From: Ignisphaera sp.
GTDB taxonomy: Archaea > Thermoproteota > Thermoprotei_A > Sulfolobales > Ignisphaeraceae
Assembly (NCBI GenBank): GCA_038831005.1
Contig: JAWBKZ010000002.1
Coordinates: 267,021-331,020, forward strand
Direction: 5' to 3'
DNA length: 64,000 nucleotides
The notes under the pieces are model-generated. The model ran no database searches. It saw only the letters and a program-made list of their open reading frames with translations, and was not told where the DNA came from. Shown here in pieces: positions 17,981 through 28,192 of the stretch (position 1 is its first letter; every line of letters begins with the position of its first letter). Both the position numbers and the translations under genes were made by a program.

Positions 17981-18487
17981 ATGGATGTATATGAAGCTAT
18001 ACTCTCGAGACGTAGCATTAGGGTATATAAACATGAGCCTATTAGGAGAGAAGATCTAGAGAAGATACTTGAGGCTGCTAGATGGGCTCCAAGTGCTGGA
18101 AATAGACAGCCATGGCATTTCATAGTTGTTGATGATGAACAGATCAAGGAGAAGCTTGTACCTGCTTGTAGGAATCAGAGCTTTATAAAGGATGCATCTT
18201 GTGTAGTAGTTGGTCTTGCTGATGTAGAGAAATCACCTAAATGGGCTATAATAGATACAACTATTGCTCTAGAGCATATAGTTCTAGAAGCTACAGAACT
18301 AGGCTATGGAACATGCTGGATCGGTGCATTTGATGAAGCTGAAGTCAAGAAGATTCTGAATATACCGGATAGATACAGAGTTGTAGCATTAATAACAATA
18401 GGTATAGCTTCAGAATCACCATCACCAAGACCTCGAAAACCGCTAAAAGAGATAGTATCTCTAAACATCTTTGGCAACCCATGGTGA
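17981..18487 (+). CDS. Nitroreductase family protein
   Basis: The ATG at 17981 gives 168 residues starting MDVYEAILSRRSIRVY, the canonical nitroreductase N-terminus. It has GGTGGTG upstream; an upstream TTG would add only nine unconserved residues. APSAGNRQPWHF is the FMN-binding block, and ATELGYGTCWIGAFDEAEV the C-terminal one. These FMN enzymes reduce quinones, nitro compounds or flavins with NAD(P)H. The specific substrate is unknown. Confidence 0.88.
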   Translation: MDVYEAILSRRSIRVYKHEPIRREDLEKILEAARWAPSAGNRQPWHFIVVDDEQIKEKLVPACRNQSFIKDASCVVVGLADVEKSPKWAIIDTTIALEHIVLEATELGYGTCWIGAFDEAEVKKILNIPDRYRVVALITIGIASESPSPRPRKPLKEIVSLNIFGNPW

Positions 18488-18822
18488 TTACTCAATAAAT
18501 ATTGCACCAGATGATAGCAATATCTAAAGCATTTATGCTACACCTAACTCTAATCTAGCATAACGATATAACTAAGCGTCTTTGGATAGAGATTGATGTA
18601 CAGTATCCATGCTGTATAGAGTGTAATTGATTATCCAGAATCTCCTATCGAGATCCAGTAAACCAGGGTTCTAGAACTAAGTGCCTCAAGCTCTATTTGA
18701 AGTAGATCTATTGACTAGATACACTGTCATCATTATCATAGGGATAGAGATACACCATTACTGTATCTCTATAGCGATAGATTTTTAGCCTAGATCTATC
18801 GAGATAGACTTGGTGTAGAGTT
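18488..18822. other. Intergenic region, nothing recognised
   Basis: About 335 bp of AT-rich sequence between the nitroreductase and a membrane-protein gene. I see no open frame, RNA gene or repeat. Confidence 0.4.
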
Positions 18823-19677
18823 TTGTCGAATTTTGAGAAGCCTAAGCTCTATGTCTATGCACCACCTATGATATCTCTCTTTTCAGCTATACTCTATGGT
18901 TTAGCTGCTCTTACCAACTATTTTACTGGTGAAGATCAGTACCTCTGGCAAAGTATCATATATACGCTCTATTCTCTAGGTTTTCTAGGACTCTATGTGC
19001 TACTCTCAATTATTGCTGCATTAGAGCCTCGTCTAGAGGTCTACATGGTTGGTTTAGGTCTTGTAGCATCTATCTATGCTATCTATCCAGCAATTGTCTT
19101 AATGGTTTTTGGCGGTATCGTGATATATGCTATAATGTTTTTCTATCTAATGGTATCTGTCACATATCACCCAACGGTCTATGGATACAGTAGGTTCTGG
19201 GGTATACCGAAGATTCTTCCAATCATAGTTGGTGCTCCAGTAGCTATTCGTGAGCTAGCTACAATAGTTTGGGAGATATATAATCTACATAAGGTTCCTA
19301 ACATGGAGCCACTAACAACACTAACTCTAGTGATATTGGTTCCAGTACTAATCATGTGTCTAGGAGATATACCTCCCTATAGAAGAATGGTGAAAATTCT
19401 ACAGCTACTCGCTATAGCTATAGCAACTATAGCTTACCTATGGCTACTTCGCATAGAGATAGCAGGGTTCCGGATACCCCATATAGTGCTTCAAAAACTA
19501 GAAGAATACAGAGCTATAGATATATTTGAGAAAGAGTTTAGAGCTATAGGGATGCTAGGTCTTTTAGCTTCAGCAGCAACATTTGTAGAAGTATTGAAGC
19601 ATAGCGCAGATGTAAAGAGCTATAGAAAGAAGAGACAAAGAGCTATAGAATCAGTAGAAGAGGTAGAGCTAGTGTAG
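18823..19677 (+). CDS. Polytopic membrane protein, hypothetical
   Basis: A 284-residue protein with about eight hydrophobic helices (near residues 12-30, 40-66, 72-90, 92-112, 125-146, 160-180, 190-214 and 235-256) and a basic C-terminal tail (YRKKRQRAIES). I do not recognise a family. It starts at TTG 18823 behind GGTGT and stops 20 bp before the degenerate end repeat of CRISPR array 1. The array therefore begins directly at its 3' end. Confidence 0.65.
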   Translation: MSNFEKPKLYVYAPPMISLFSAILYGLAALTNYFTGEDQYLWQSIIYTLYSLGFLGLYVLLSIIAALEPRLEVYMVGLGLVASIYAIYPAIVLMVFGGIVIYAIMFFYLMVSVTYHPTVYGYSRFWGIPKILPIIVGAPVAIRELATIVWEIYNLHKVPNMEPLTTLTLVILVPVLIMCLGDIPPYRRMVKILQLLAIAIATIAYLWLLRIEIAGFRIPHIVLQKLEEYRAIDIFEKEFRAIGMLGLLASAATFVEVLKHSADVKSYRKKRQRAIESVEEVELV

Positions 19678-19696
19678 CAAAATAGAGCCACTAGAG

Positions 19697-22462
19697 CTTC
19701 CTACTCCCTTTCGGGAGTTTCTAGTACTCCATTGTCCTCATGGCTATGTTCTTGACGATGACTCCTTTCTACTCCCTTTTGGGAGTTTCGATATCAGTAG
19801 TTGGTATAGGAGAAATATATCTATTCAGTATCTTTCTACTCCCTTTTGGGAGTTTCATGAGTCAAGAACTATTTGAACTTGCAGAGAAATATGAAATAGA
19901 AGCTTTCTACTCCCTTTTGGGAGTTTCATATTACAGAAACAATCTAAAGACACCTGGTTTCTCAAAGTCATTTGCTTTCTACTCCCTTTTGGGAGTTTCT
20001 GTTGTTGATAGTTTTTGTTAGGCGGTGTACCTCCAGGCCTTTCTACTCCCTTTTGGGAGTTTCCTGAGGGGATTATATGAAAATATTACTCGTGACCTAG
20101 CTAGATTTGTCTTTCTACTCCCTTTTGGGAGTTTCTTAAGAAAGTCTCATAACAATCCATTGCCAATGGATAAAGTTTTTCCCTTTCTACTCCCTTTTGG
20201 GAGTTTCAATGAAGATACTTAGAGAGGAATATAGAAGAAATCTGAATGCACCTCTTTCTACTCCCTTTTGGGAGTTTCAATCAATATTTGATTATCCAAA
20301 GGACCCAACAAGAATCATGGAAGCTTTCTACTCCCTTTTGGGAGTTTCTTTTTATATTCAGGAAAGACTATATTGAGATTAGAGAGTTTAGCATCTTTCT
20401 ACTCCCTTTTGGGAGTTTCATTTAAATACAATATCCCTGATACTGAAATAGAGAAAGTATTGGAAACTTTCTACTCCCTTTTGGGAGTTTCTCGGGATTT
20501 GGCTCAACCTTTATTAGACCAGCTCCCTCCATTAGCTTTCTACTCCCTTTTGGGAGTTTCAACTACTACGATGTTGCATTAAATGCGTTAATCAAGTACA
20601 TTCTCACTTTCTACTCCCTTTTGGGAGTTTCTATGTTAGCAGAAAACGAAGTAATTGATGATGATATGTTAATGCATACTTTCTACTCCCTTTTGGGAGT
20701 TTCGCCCTAACGTACGAAGAATTTGTAGAATTTGTAACAAAAAACTTTCTACTCCCTTTTGGGAGTTTCGGATATCAAATTGATATCATCTGTGATATCA
20801 AATTGATATCACACCTTTCTACTCCCTTTTGGGAGTTTCCTTAATCTGAAGACAATTGCAATAGGGGATACAAAGTTTCTAACATATCTTTCTACTCCCT
20901 TTTGGGAGTTTCTATCTGTTGTTTTCTCTACGATTCCTGCCAAGACGTCTACTATGAAGTCCTTTCTACTCCCTTTTGGGAGTTTCTTCATATATGGACA
21001 TATGGATACTTGTTGAGAAGAGTGATCGCTTTCTACTCCCTTTTGGGAGTTTCTCAACAACACAACATTCACACTACCGCTTAGAATTTCTCTGTACTTT
21101 CTACTCCCTTTTGGGAGTTTCAACAATCCATTATATTCTCAATCATATCCAATTCTAGTACCGACAACTTTCTACTCCCTTTTGGGAGTTTCCCCTATCA
21201 TACCAATCTATAATGGTCGATAACCCACTATCTTGTAGAGCTATCTTTCTACTCCCTTTTGGGAGTTTCTTTTAGTCCAATTGATTGCGCAGAGATGCTG
21301 ATGTTTACTAGAACATCTTTCTACTCCCTTTTGGGAGTTTCACTTCTATGTACCGAGAAAAACCGCAGATGAGCGTAGGACGTCTTTCTACTCCCTTTTG
21401 GGAGTTTCAAACAAAGAAACAGTTAAACAAAAAACAAACCGCAAACCTTATATATCCTTTCTACTCCCTTTTGGGAGTTTCCCATTCTCCTGTATAGGAA
21501 TCTAGATTAGATGTTGTTACAATTGAATCTTTCTACTCCCTTTTGGGAGTTTCTTTCAGTTACTAATGCGTCCAAAGGAAGGTCAAGTATTTACTACTTT
21601 CTACTCCCTTTTGGGAGTTTCGTAAGAAATGATGAAAAGGAAGCGTATAGAGCTCTATCGCTTGGTTTAACTTTCTACTCCCTTTTGGGAGTTTCAAAAG
21701 CTGGTTTGTGCAATACTATCAAGCAATATTAAGAAAGATAAATACTTTCTACTCCCTTTTGGGAGTTTCCAAAAGTGAATTTGTAAAGTACATGTTCACG
21801 ATTGAAAATATTGATGTCTTTCTACTCCCTTTTGGGAGTTTCTGAATTGAAAAACTTGAAACCAGAAGACAAGGAAAAAATTCTAACTTTCTACTCCCTT
21901 TTGGGAGTTTCAATAAGTATGGCACATCAACAATTATTGCTGTTTTATCTGATTTCTTTCTACTCCCTTTTGGGAGTTTCGAGCAAGAAAACCCAGAGCT
22001 ACTCGAACAATTGAGTGATCTCTTTCTACTCCCTTTTGGGAGTTTCAAAACAATAGCGAGTCTCTCAGAACATCAAGTAATTGTAAATGCCTTTCTACTC
22101 CCTTTTGGGAGTTTCCTGTTGTACTTAGCTTCAAAGAGGATGGTGCAATAATAAGCCAGACTTTCTACTCCCTTTTGGGAGTTTCTTTCTATGATCATCT
22201 GTTATTATTGTTGATACAATTTCTTCAACTCTTTCTACTCCCTTTTGGGAGTTTCAATACTGTGCTCCCGGTCAAGGGCGGCGGAAACCCTTCGTATACC
22301 ACTTTCTACTCCCTTTTGGGAGTTTCCAGCACCAATGGGTATATATATGTATCCATCTCTACACTTTAGAACTTTCTACTCCCTTTTGGGAGTTTCATTA
22401 GCAATAATACTCAAAAATAACAAACTATCTACTTCTACTTTCTACTCCCTTTTGGGAGTTTC
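19697..22462 (-). CRISPR. CRISPR array 1 (40 repeats, 39 spacers), transcribed leftward
   Basis: A 25-bp repeat with core CTCCCAAAAGGGAG (5-bp stem, AAAA loop in crRNA sense) recurs every 64-77 bp. Repeat starts run 19697, 19765, 19832 ... 22372, 22438. Spacers are about 39-52 bp. The leftmost copy (19697-19721) has two substitutions, so it is the leader-distal end, and the leader is on the right. Transcription is thus leftward, and the crRNA handle is the repeat end GTAGAAAG. The spacer at 21912-21955 recurs in array 3. The spacer at 20770-20814 contains two copies of a palindrome. Confidence 0.98.
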
Positions 22463-22690
22463 TTGTGTTTACACTTATATATTTGTGTTTTTTAGGGTTT
22501 ATAAATATTTTTATGAATTTAATCAGAAGATTCATAGCTATATTGATGATTTATAAAATGGTTGTTCTAATGGGTAAGAGTTGAGCTGATGTAGATGTTC
22601 TGATGATGTGATGAAAAGAATTGAATTTATATGTTCTAATGAGTAAGTATTGAAAGTATTACTTGCAAAGAATAGATGTTTGTATTTGGT
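22463..22690 (-). promoter_or_regulatory. Leader of CRISPR array 1
   Basis: About 228 bp nearly identical to the leaders of the other three arrays. It has a TATA-like TTTATAAATA about 40 bp from the first repeat. It also has three spaced copies of TGTTCTRATG (22563-22572, 22596-22605, 22632-22641). It separates the leftward array from the rightward csx1 gene and so probably holds divergent promoters and the integration signal for Cas1-Cas2. Confidence 0.85.
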
Positions 22691-22745
22691 GATCTAATGT
22701 TTAATGTTTATATACTTTGGTTTTTGTTTTGTTTTGGTGGTTGGT

Positions 22746-24406
22746 GTGGTTTGTTTTGTTGTTTTAGCTACGTGGGGTCAGCCGGCTTATTGGGGTGATG
22801 CTAATTATCATGTTGATGGTGCTTCTTTATGTACTTGTTGTTCGCTTATGGTGTTGCTTAAACGTATTGTTGATGGATATGGCGTATCTTCAGTAAGAAG
22901 GGTGTATTTGTTTGGTTTAGATAGTGTTGTTGATATTGATAGGGTTAGTAAGATTTGTGGAGAAGGTAGTGGTAGTGTTTGTAGGAATGTGGTTTGTAGG
23001 TATATTAAAAATGGTTATCGTTTTGGTGATGGTTGTTTTAGTGACTATCATGGGTTGATTGATTATGTATCTAAATTTTATGATCATGTTTATAAAGAAC
23101 TTCTTGAAAATCTTTCGAAGGGGCTGGGTATAAGAATATTATAGATAGTCTATGTAATGTAGTGAAAGTTGTAGTACTACCGGCTTTGGGGTCTCCTGGT
23201 GGTTTGTTTAAGTTTGTTGGTAGTGTTGAAGATTATGTAGCTCTATCTCTGATTAACTTAGGTGAAGATTTGGCTAATCTAGATGAGTCTCTAGCTAGAG
23301 ATTGTGATAACATCATTGTGGTATTTGATTCAACTCACGGTATAAACTACTCACCTGTATTAACAGCAAAGATTTCAGAAATTGTTGCTCAAATTCTTAG
23401 GCTACGCTACAACATTAATGTATCTCTCGAGATATACAACTCAGATCCATATCCACCAAAAAGTGGCTCTGATAAGCCTAAGATAAACGTCAATAAAGTT
23501 TTCGAGAAACAGGTTACAGAAATAGAGATTCCTCGACTAAATGATCTAAAAGACTTTGATTCATTTAGTAAGAATAGTAGATGTGTTGAAGAAGCTAAAA
23601 GAAACGATAAAAATTTAGATAATGAGTCTACAAAGAATCTTCGTAGCGTTATGGATAGCGAGCTCAAGCGCATCATCAATAATGTTCTAGCATCACTTTA
23701 CTCACCATCACCTCTAGCATTACTATATTCATGCTATGATTATCAGAATTACTGGGAAAGTAGTAATGATAGGTGTAGTAGTGATAGTAAATGTATTAAA
23801 GATTTTCAGGAACTTTTATCGAAGATCAAGGATATGTGGATAGAGAACGTGAAGATTAGAGATAAATGTATCGAGAGAAGTATATCAATTAAGTTGAATA
23901 CTATATGGAGTCTACTGATAACTGATTCTGTTTGTACACATGTTAAGAATCTTATAGATAAGCATCAGAATCCTATATACGAAATCAATCAGAATCCTAT
24001 ATCTCAAGCAAAAAACATTATCATGTTTAAACTATCTCTACTCAAAGACCTGGCTGAAAACATCTACACAAGAGTTAACTTTGCATTAAACTACTTAATT
24101 AAACATGAAATCAGTATCATAGAGTACTTAAGTAAAGACAAGATAAAAGAAAATGAATGTAGAGAATATAGAGAAATTTCAGAACTAAAAACTGATGAAA
24201 ATACTGATAAACAACGTAGTCAACGAATATTAGAGAGGAATTTGATAGCTCATGCGGGTCTACTAAGAGATTTCGTAAAGATATGTAAACAAAACAATGA
24301 ACTCTACATAGGATATAAAGATACTGAAACAATTGAAGATATATATAATCATCTAAAAAACATATTCAATAAACGGTCTAAAAAAAAAGGTCTAGATATT
24401 GATTAA
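22746..24406 (+). pseudogene. csx1: Csx1-like CARF protein gene with frameshift
   Basis: Segment one (to TAG 23142-23144) begins VVCFVVLATWGQPAYW, typical of the Csx1 CARF start. GTG 22746 follows GGTGG. Segment two contains VVVLPALGSPGG and then VVFDSTHGINYSPVL, the DxTHG motif of Csx1/TM1812-type proteins, and a long helical C-terminal region. The second frame stays open upstream through YKNIIDSLCNVVKVVV. A one-base loss near the GGGGCTGGG run at 23120-23128 would join the two into about 553 residues. Csx1 proteins are cyclic-oligoadenylate-activated HEPN RNases of type III immunity. I see no clear RxxxxH catalytic motif and no cas10 nearby. A sequencing error or programmed shift is the alternative. 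Confidence 0.75.
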
Positions 24407-25104
24407 TCCACAACAACTAGAGCATCAAGCTATAACCAATCTATGAAATAGATACAGTAAGAGCTTGTGAAGAGATACAGCATAGTTGCTTACAACAATC
24501 TTCTAGTCTAATGCATCTTACTAAAGAGGTATACTGAATACTCCTTCAGTTAATAATGATGATTCTATATAAATATATATACGTATATATGTTTCAAGTC
24601 TATAGATAGGGTTAGAGGGTTTCGAGAAGAACTATCTATAGAGTGACTAAGATTATAGGATTCTGTAGAACCAGTTGTGTAGGAGATATACTGTAGATTT
24701 CTAGTCGACATATCTCTATATAGTGAATGGCATTAGCTCTATGAAGACAGTATTTCGTGGTACCTTATGCTGTCTAGATCTAGACACATTATGATATATA
24801 GCTTCTAGATACTGTATTTATCTATATAGTCTCTACACCTAGATATGTATCCATCTATGTTATACAAACAGTATGTGTATATACCTTGTGGCTATACCTT
24901 GTCTAGAACAACTATATTGTTGTAGTACTAGTACTTCCTCTAGGTAATTAAATTAGGGATATTTCTTTAGCGAAACACTTGGTATGTTCTATTTTATATC
25001 GAGATTCTATGTAAGCTTCTTGTGCACCTTAGCGTATAGGATTAGTGCATATGGATTTATTAACAACACTCTTCTAAACGACTATATGGCTTAGGTGGCC
25101 ACAT
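24407..25104. other. Intergenic region upstream of cbiM
   Basis: Almost 700 bp without a credible gene. It contains a perfect 16-bp AT palindrome (ATATATACGTATATAT, 24575-24590). Near the right end AGGTGG lies just before the cbiM ATG. A TATA-like ATTTTATATC at about 24990 and ATTTATTAAC at about 25052 are candidate promoters for the cobalt transporter operon. Confidence 0.4.
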
Positions 25105-25752
25105 ATGCATATCCCGGATGGTCTGCTAGATCCATATACAATAATCGCTACATATGGAATAGCTATACTTATACTAAGCTACACCATAATGAGATACAGA
25201 AGCATGGTTTCAGAATTCGAGATAGCTAAGATTGCTGGATTAGCTAGCTCAATATTTGTTGCTCAATTAATTAAATGGCCTGTACCAGGTGGCTCAACTC
25301 TACATTTCGTTGGCGGTGGACTAGCAGGTATTGTCTCAGGACCTCTTGGCGGGCTTATAGTTATGGCTACAGTACTCGCTGTCCAGACATTTATATTTCA
25401 TGATGGTGGGATAACGGCATTTGGTGCAAACATAATTTCAGCTGGAGTTATAGGTGTTTGGTGTAGCTATCTAGTCTACACATTTTTGAAGAAGACTAGA
25501 GCTCCATTCTATATCGCAACTTTTATTACTGGATACTTATCAACAGTACTCACAGGTTTGACAGCAGGATTTATATTGGGATTGTCAGGTGAAATACTTG
25601 GGTCAAATATCTATAACCTTAGGATAACTCCTACGGTAATGTTTGTAACACATGCATTACTAGGGCCACTAGAGGGCTTAATTACTATGGGTGTTGCTGA
25701 ATATATTCGTAGTAGAAATCCATCGATACTCTTTGAAGGGGGTAGAGCATGA
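25105..25752 (+). CDS. cbiM: CbiM, ECF cobalt transporter substrate-capture subunit
   Basis: A 215-residue protein starting MHIPDG, the N-terminal metal site of CbiM/NikM in which the free amino terminus and His2 bind Co(II)/Ni(II). About six helices follow, with HFVGGGLAGIVSGPLGG and FHDGGITAFGANI as family blocks. It is the S component of an energy-coupling-factor importer. Location beside cobalamin genes favours cobalt over nickel. It overlaps the next gene by 4 bp. Confidence 0.93.
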   Translation: MHIPDGLLDPYTIIATYGIAILILSYTIMRYRSMVSEFEIAKIAGLASSIFVAQLIKWPVPGGSTLHFVGGGLAGIVSGPLGGLIVMATVLAVQTFIFHDGGITAFGANIISAGVIGVWCSYLVYTFLKKTRAPFYIATFITGYLSTVLTGLTAGFILGLSGEILGSNIYNLRITPTVMFVTHALLGPLEGLITMGVAEYIRSRNPSILFEGGRA

Positions 25753-26024
25753 TTTCGAGAAAGATTATCATAGTGTTATCGTTATTGATCTTGGTTAGTC
25801 CTATCTTTGGGATCGTGTTGCCGGAGATCCTTGAATCAGAAGAATATATAGAGTCTCTAGCTGATATAGTTAATGCTACTGGTTTAATCTATTCACCATT
25901 TAGAGAATATATGGTACCAGGCCTAGATGCTTATTTAGGCTATATGGTTTCAGCTGCCTTTGGGTCTCTAGTCATTATATCGATCTACTACATAATACTC
26001 TACATAATGCGTAGAAAATCGTAG
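25749..26024 (+). CDS. cbiN: CbiN-like small membrane subunit (PDGLE-type)
   Basis: This 91-residue protein has two hydrophobic helices (about 4-24 and 66-87) and a loop containing YSPFREYMVPGLD, resembling the PDGLE/CbiN group of accessory subunits. CbiN stabilises or assists CbiM in metal loading. The call rests on size, topology and position between cbiM and cbiQ more than on sequence identity. Confidence 0.72.
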   Translation: MISRKIIIVLSLLILVSPIFGIVLPEILESEEYIESLADIVNATGLIYSPFREYMVPGLDAYLGYMVSAAFGSLVIISIYYIILYIMRRKS

Positions 26025-26060
26025 AACAGATTTTATGAAGAGTTCCCTAAGGATATAGCT

Positions 26061-26822
26061 ATGAGTGTTCCAGAAATCTTATACAGTATAGCTAATGAGC
26101 TTTATGAAGTTCTCGAATCTCTATATAGCAGACCTAGAAAGAGGTTAAATGTGGTTATAGCTATAGTTGTGTTTATACTTCTAGTATCTTCATCACTCTA
26201 TGGAGATGTGTTTAGCAAGCTGGTTATATTATCCATATCGTTTACAGTAATGCTCTTAATAGGTAGAAGCCCTAGAGATACTGTACATATATACGTAGAT
26301 CTGCTTGTGTTTCTAATACTAATTGCTTTGCCTGCAATTGTTGTTAACTATATATTGTTTAACGATATTGTTGCTATAGCTCTATCGCTACTACATATTC
26401 TACTCAACACTATAACCATCTCTACAGTATCCATAATGCTGATAATGGCTATAGGTATAGATGGGGTATCGAAGACTTTATTCAAGATATCTAGATTCTT
26501 TGGCTACCTCTTTACAACAACATTTCTATTGCTCCCTAAAGTCATTATCCATATAACTTCTCTCATACTTGCTAGAACATCTAGAACCCTGAAGCTGAAT
26601 AGACTAAATCTTCTGAAGATCCTTGTAGCCTGTTTAGGTGATACTGTATTCCACGGTATCGAGTTATCGCAACAAATGGTTCTAGCTATAGAGTCTAGAA
26701 CTATTGTGGATAATATTGATAGAGGAAGAAGCGCTACTAGAAGTAGATTGAATGTACTAGACTATATTCTTCTAATTCTTTCTTTATCAATTGCTATAGC
26801 GGTGTACAGCAAATGGATATAG
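26061..26822 (+). CDS. cbiQ: CbiQ, ECF transporter transmembrane (T) subunit
   Basis: A 253-residue protein with about five helices. A cytoplasmic charged region with LARTSRTLKLNRLN and AIESRTI corresponds to the coupling helices that carry Ala-Arg-Gly-like motifs in CbiQ/EcfT. It couples the ATPase to the S component. It overlaps cbiO by 10 bp. Confidence 0.87.
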   Translation: MSVPEILYSIANELYEVLESLYSRPRKRLNVVIAIVVFILLVSSSLYGDVFSKLVILSISFTVMLLIGRSPRDTVHIYVDLLVFLILIALPAIVVNYILFNDIVAIALSLLHILLNTITISTVSIMLIMAIGIDGVSKTLFKISRFFGYLFTTTFLLLPKVIIHITSLILARTSRTLKLNRLNLLKILVACLGDTVFHGIELSQQMVLAIESRTIVDNIDRGRSATRSRLNVLDYILLILSLSIAIAVYSKWI

Positions 26823-27496
26823 CTATTCGTGTAGAGAATCTATGGTACAGATACCCTGGATCACAAGATTTGTACACGTTGAAAGGCATCGATCTGTATC
26901 TATATAGCGGTAACATCTATATACTTACTGGACCCAATGGTGCTGGAAAATCAACTCTATTAATGGTTTTAGCTGGATTGCTCAAACCTGTCAAAGGTGA
27001 TGTCACTATAAATAATGTTTCGATATTTAGGAAAAGAGATATGAGGAGGTATATAGGTATATTGTTTCAGAATCCTGATGCAATGCTTTTCAATCCCTCT
27101 GTTTATGATGAACTTGTGTACTCAATCAAACAGATAGAGAGTAGCGAGAAGATTATAGCTGATAGACTAAGCTATTGGCTAAACTATTTCTCTCTAAACA
27201 CATCTATCTTGAGTCAGAAGCCCTACGCTCTTAGCTATGGCTATAAGAAGTTAGTGGCACTAATATCGATACTGATGTATTCACCACCTATACTTCTTCT
27301 AGATGAGCCTCACACAGGTTTGGCTAAGAGGTTTGTGGATAAGCTTCGTAAGCTGGTTGTAGAGCACAAGATGAAAGGCGGTTTAACTGTTATTGCAACA
27401 CATAATCTGAAGCTTTATAGAGATATTGCGGATAGCTTCATTAGGCTAGAGAATGGATCTATAGTGGAGATAAGGTCTGTAAAGACATATATCTAG
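26813..27496 (+). CDS. cbiO: CbiO, ECF transporter ATPase
   Basis: A 227-residue ABC ATPase with Walker A GPNGAGKST, a Q-loop (LFQNPDAML), a signature-like LSYGYKK, Walker B ILLLDEP and the H-loop IATHN. The signature departs from LSGGQ (YGYK). It powers cobalt import with CbiM/N/Q. Its 3' end overlaps the convergent met8 gene by 4 bp. Confidence 0.92.
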   Translation: MDIAIRVENLWYRYPGSQDLYTLKGIDLYLYSGNIYILTGPNGAGKSTLLMVLAGLLKPVKGDVTINNVSIFRKRDMRRYIGILFQNPDAMLFNPSVYDELVYSIKQIESSEKIIADRLSYWLNYFSLNTSILSQKPYALSYGYKKLVALISILMYSPPILLLDEPHTGLAKRFVDKLRKLVVEHKMKGGLTVIATHNLKLYRDIADSFIRLENGSIVEIRSVKTYI

Positions 27497-28182
27497 TTGT
27501 CTTGATCTAAGCCTCTTTCTATGCATTCCTTAATTTCAAATCCAAAACCTCTAGCTATATCGATAGCTCTTGAAAATGCTGCAACAGTATCTCCTTTCGA
27601 TACATATCTATTAAACTCATCATCTGTAAATATAGATCTATAGAGATTCATACGCTCTTTATGGTTTTGAACAAAAATCTTTACACATTTCTTCAATACT
27701 CTACAGATATATATGAGGGTCTTGATCTCTATATCGCTTTCTAGAAGTATCTCTATCTTTCTAGCCATTCTTCGAAGAGCTTCAACAGAAATACCGTAAC
27801 TCGTTATACCTATATCTATACCGTTTAATGATAATCTTAACGGGACTATTGTGTTGCCTAGCCTAGAGTCTACAGCATTATTAACCAGTTTGCCTAGAGA
27901 TATAGCTATTCTAGCTATAGCTGATGCAAGAGATTCACTATCTATAGCTATCACCACTAGATGATGGTCTTTCACCAACTGCTTAATGGTCTCTATATCG
28001 TTTTCCTTGATATCAATTGACACTATATCAACTCCTTCAATCCTTTTTTCAGATTCTCTACATACCATAGTAACCTTAGCACCAGCATTACTAAAGAGAG
28101 AAGCTCTCCTTAAACCAACGCTACCACATCCTATGACTAGTACCTTTAGGTTAGAGAAATCGATGAATAGAGGTATATACAT
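27493..28182 (-). CDS. Precorrin-2 dehydrogenase / siroheme synthase N-domain (Met8/CysG-N type)
   Basis: A 229-residue protein. MYIPLFIDFSNLKVLVIGCG with GCGSVGLRRA gives the NAD-binding Rossmann motif of the Met8/CysG N-terminal family, which oxidises precorrin-2 to sirohydrochlorin. A ferrochelatase activity is sometimes present, but cobalt insertion here is more likely the job of the CbiX domain. It is the last gene of the leftward hem operon, 10 bp after hemD. Confidence 0.9.
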   Translation of the reverse strand: MYIPLFIDFSNLKVLVIGCGSVGLRRASLFSNAGAKVTMVCRESEKRIEGVDIVSIDIKENDIETIKQLVKDHHLVVIAIDSESLASAIARIAISLGKLVNNAVDSRLGNTIVPLRLSLNGIDIGITSYGISVEALRRMARKIEILLESDIEIKTLIYICRVLKKCVKIFVQNHKERMNLYRSIFTDDEFNRYVSKGDTVAAFSRAIDIARGFGFEIKECIERGLDQDN

Positions 28183-28192
28183 TTGTCTAACC

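Noticed and set aside
19740..22556. Numerous open frames containing FYSLLGVS, LLPFGSF or STPFWEF inside the arrays
   Set aside because: These peptides are translations of the CRISPR repeat in three frames, not proteins; the same applies to frames in arrays 2-4.
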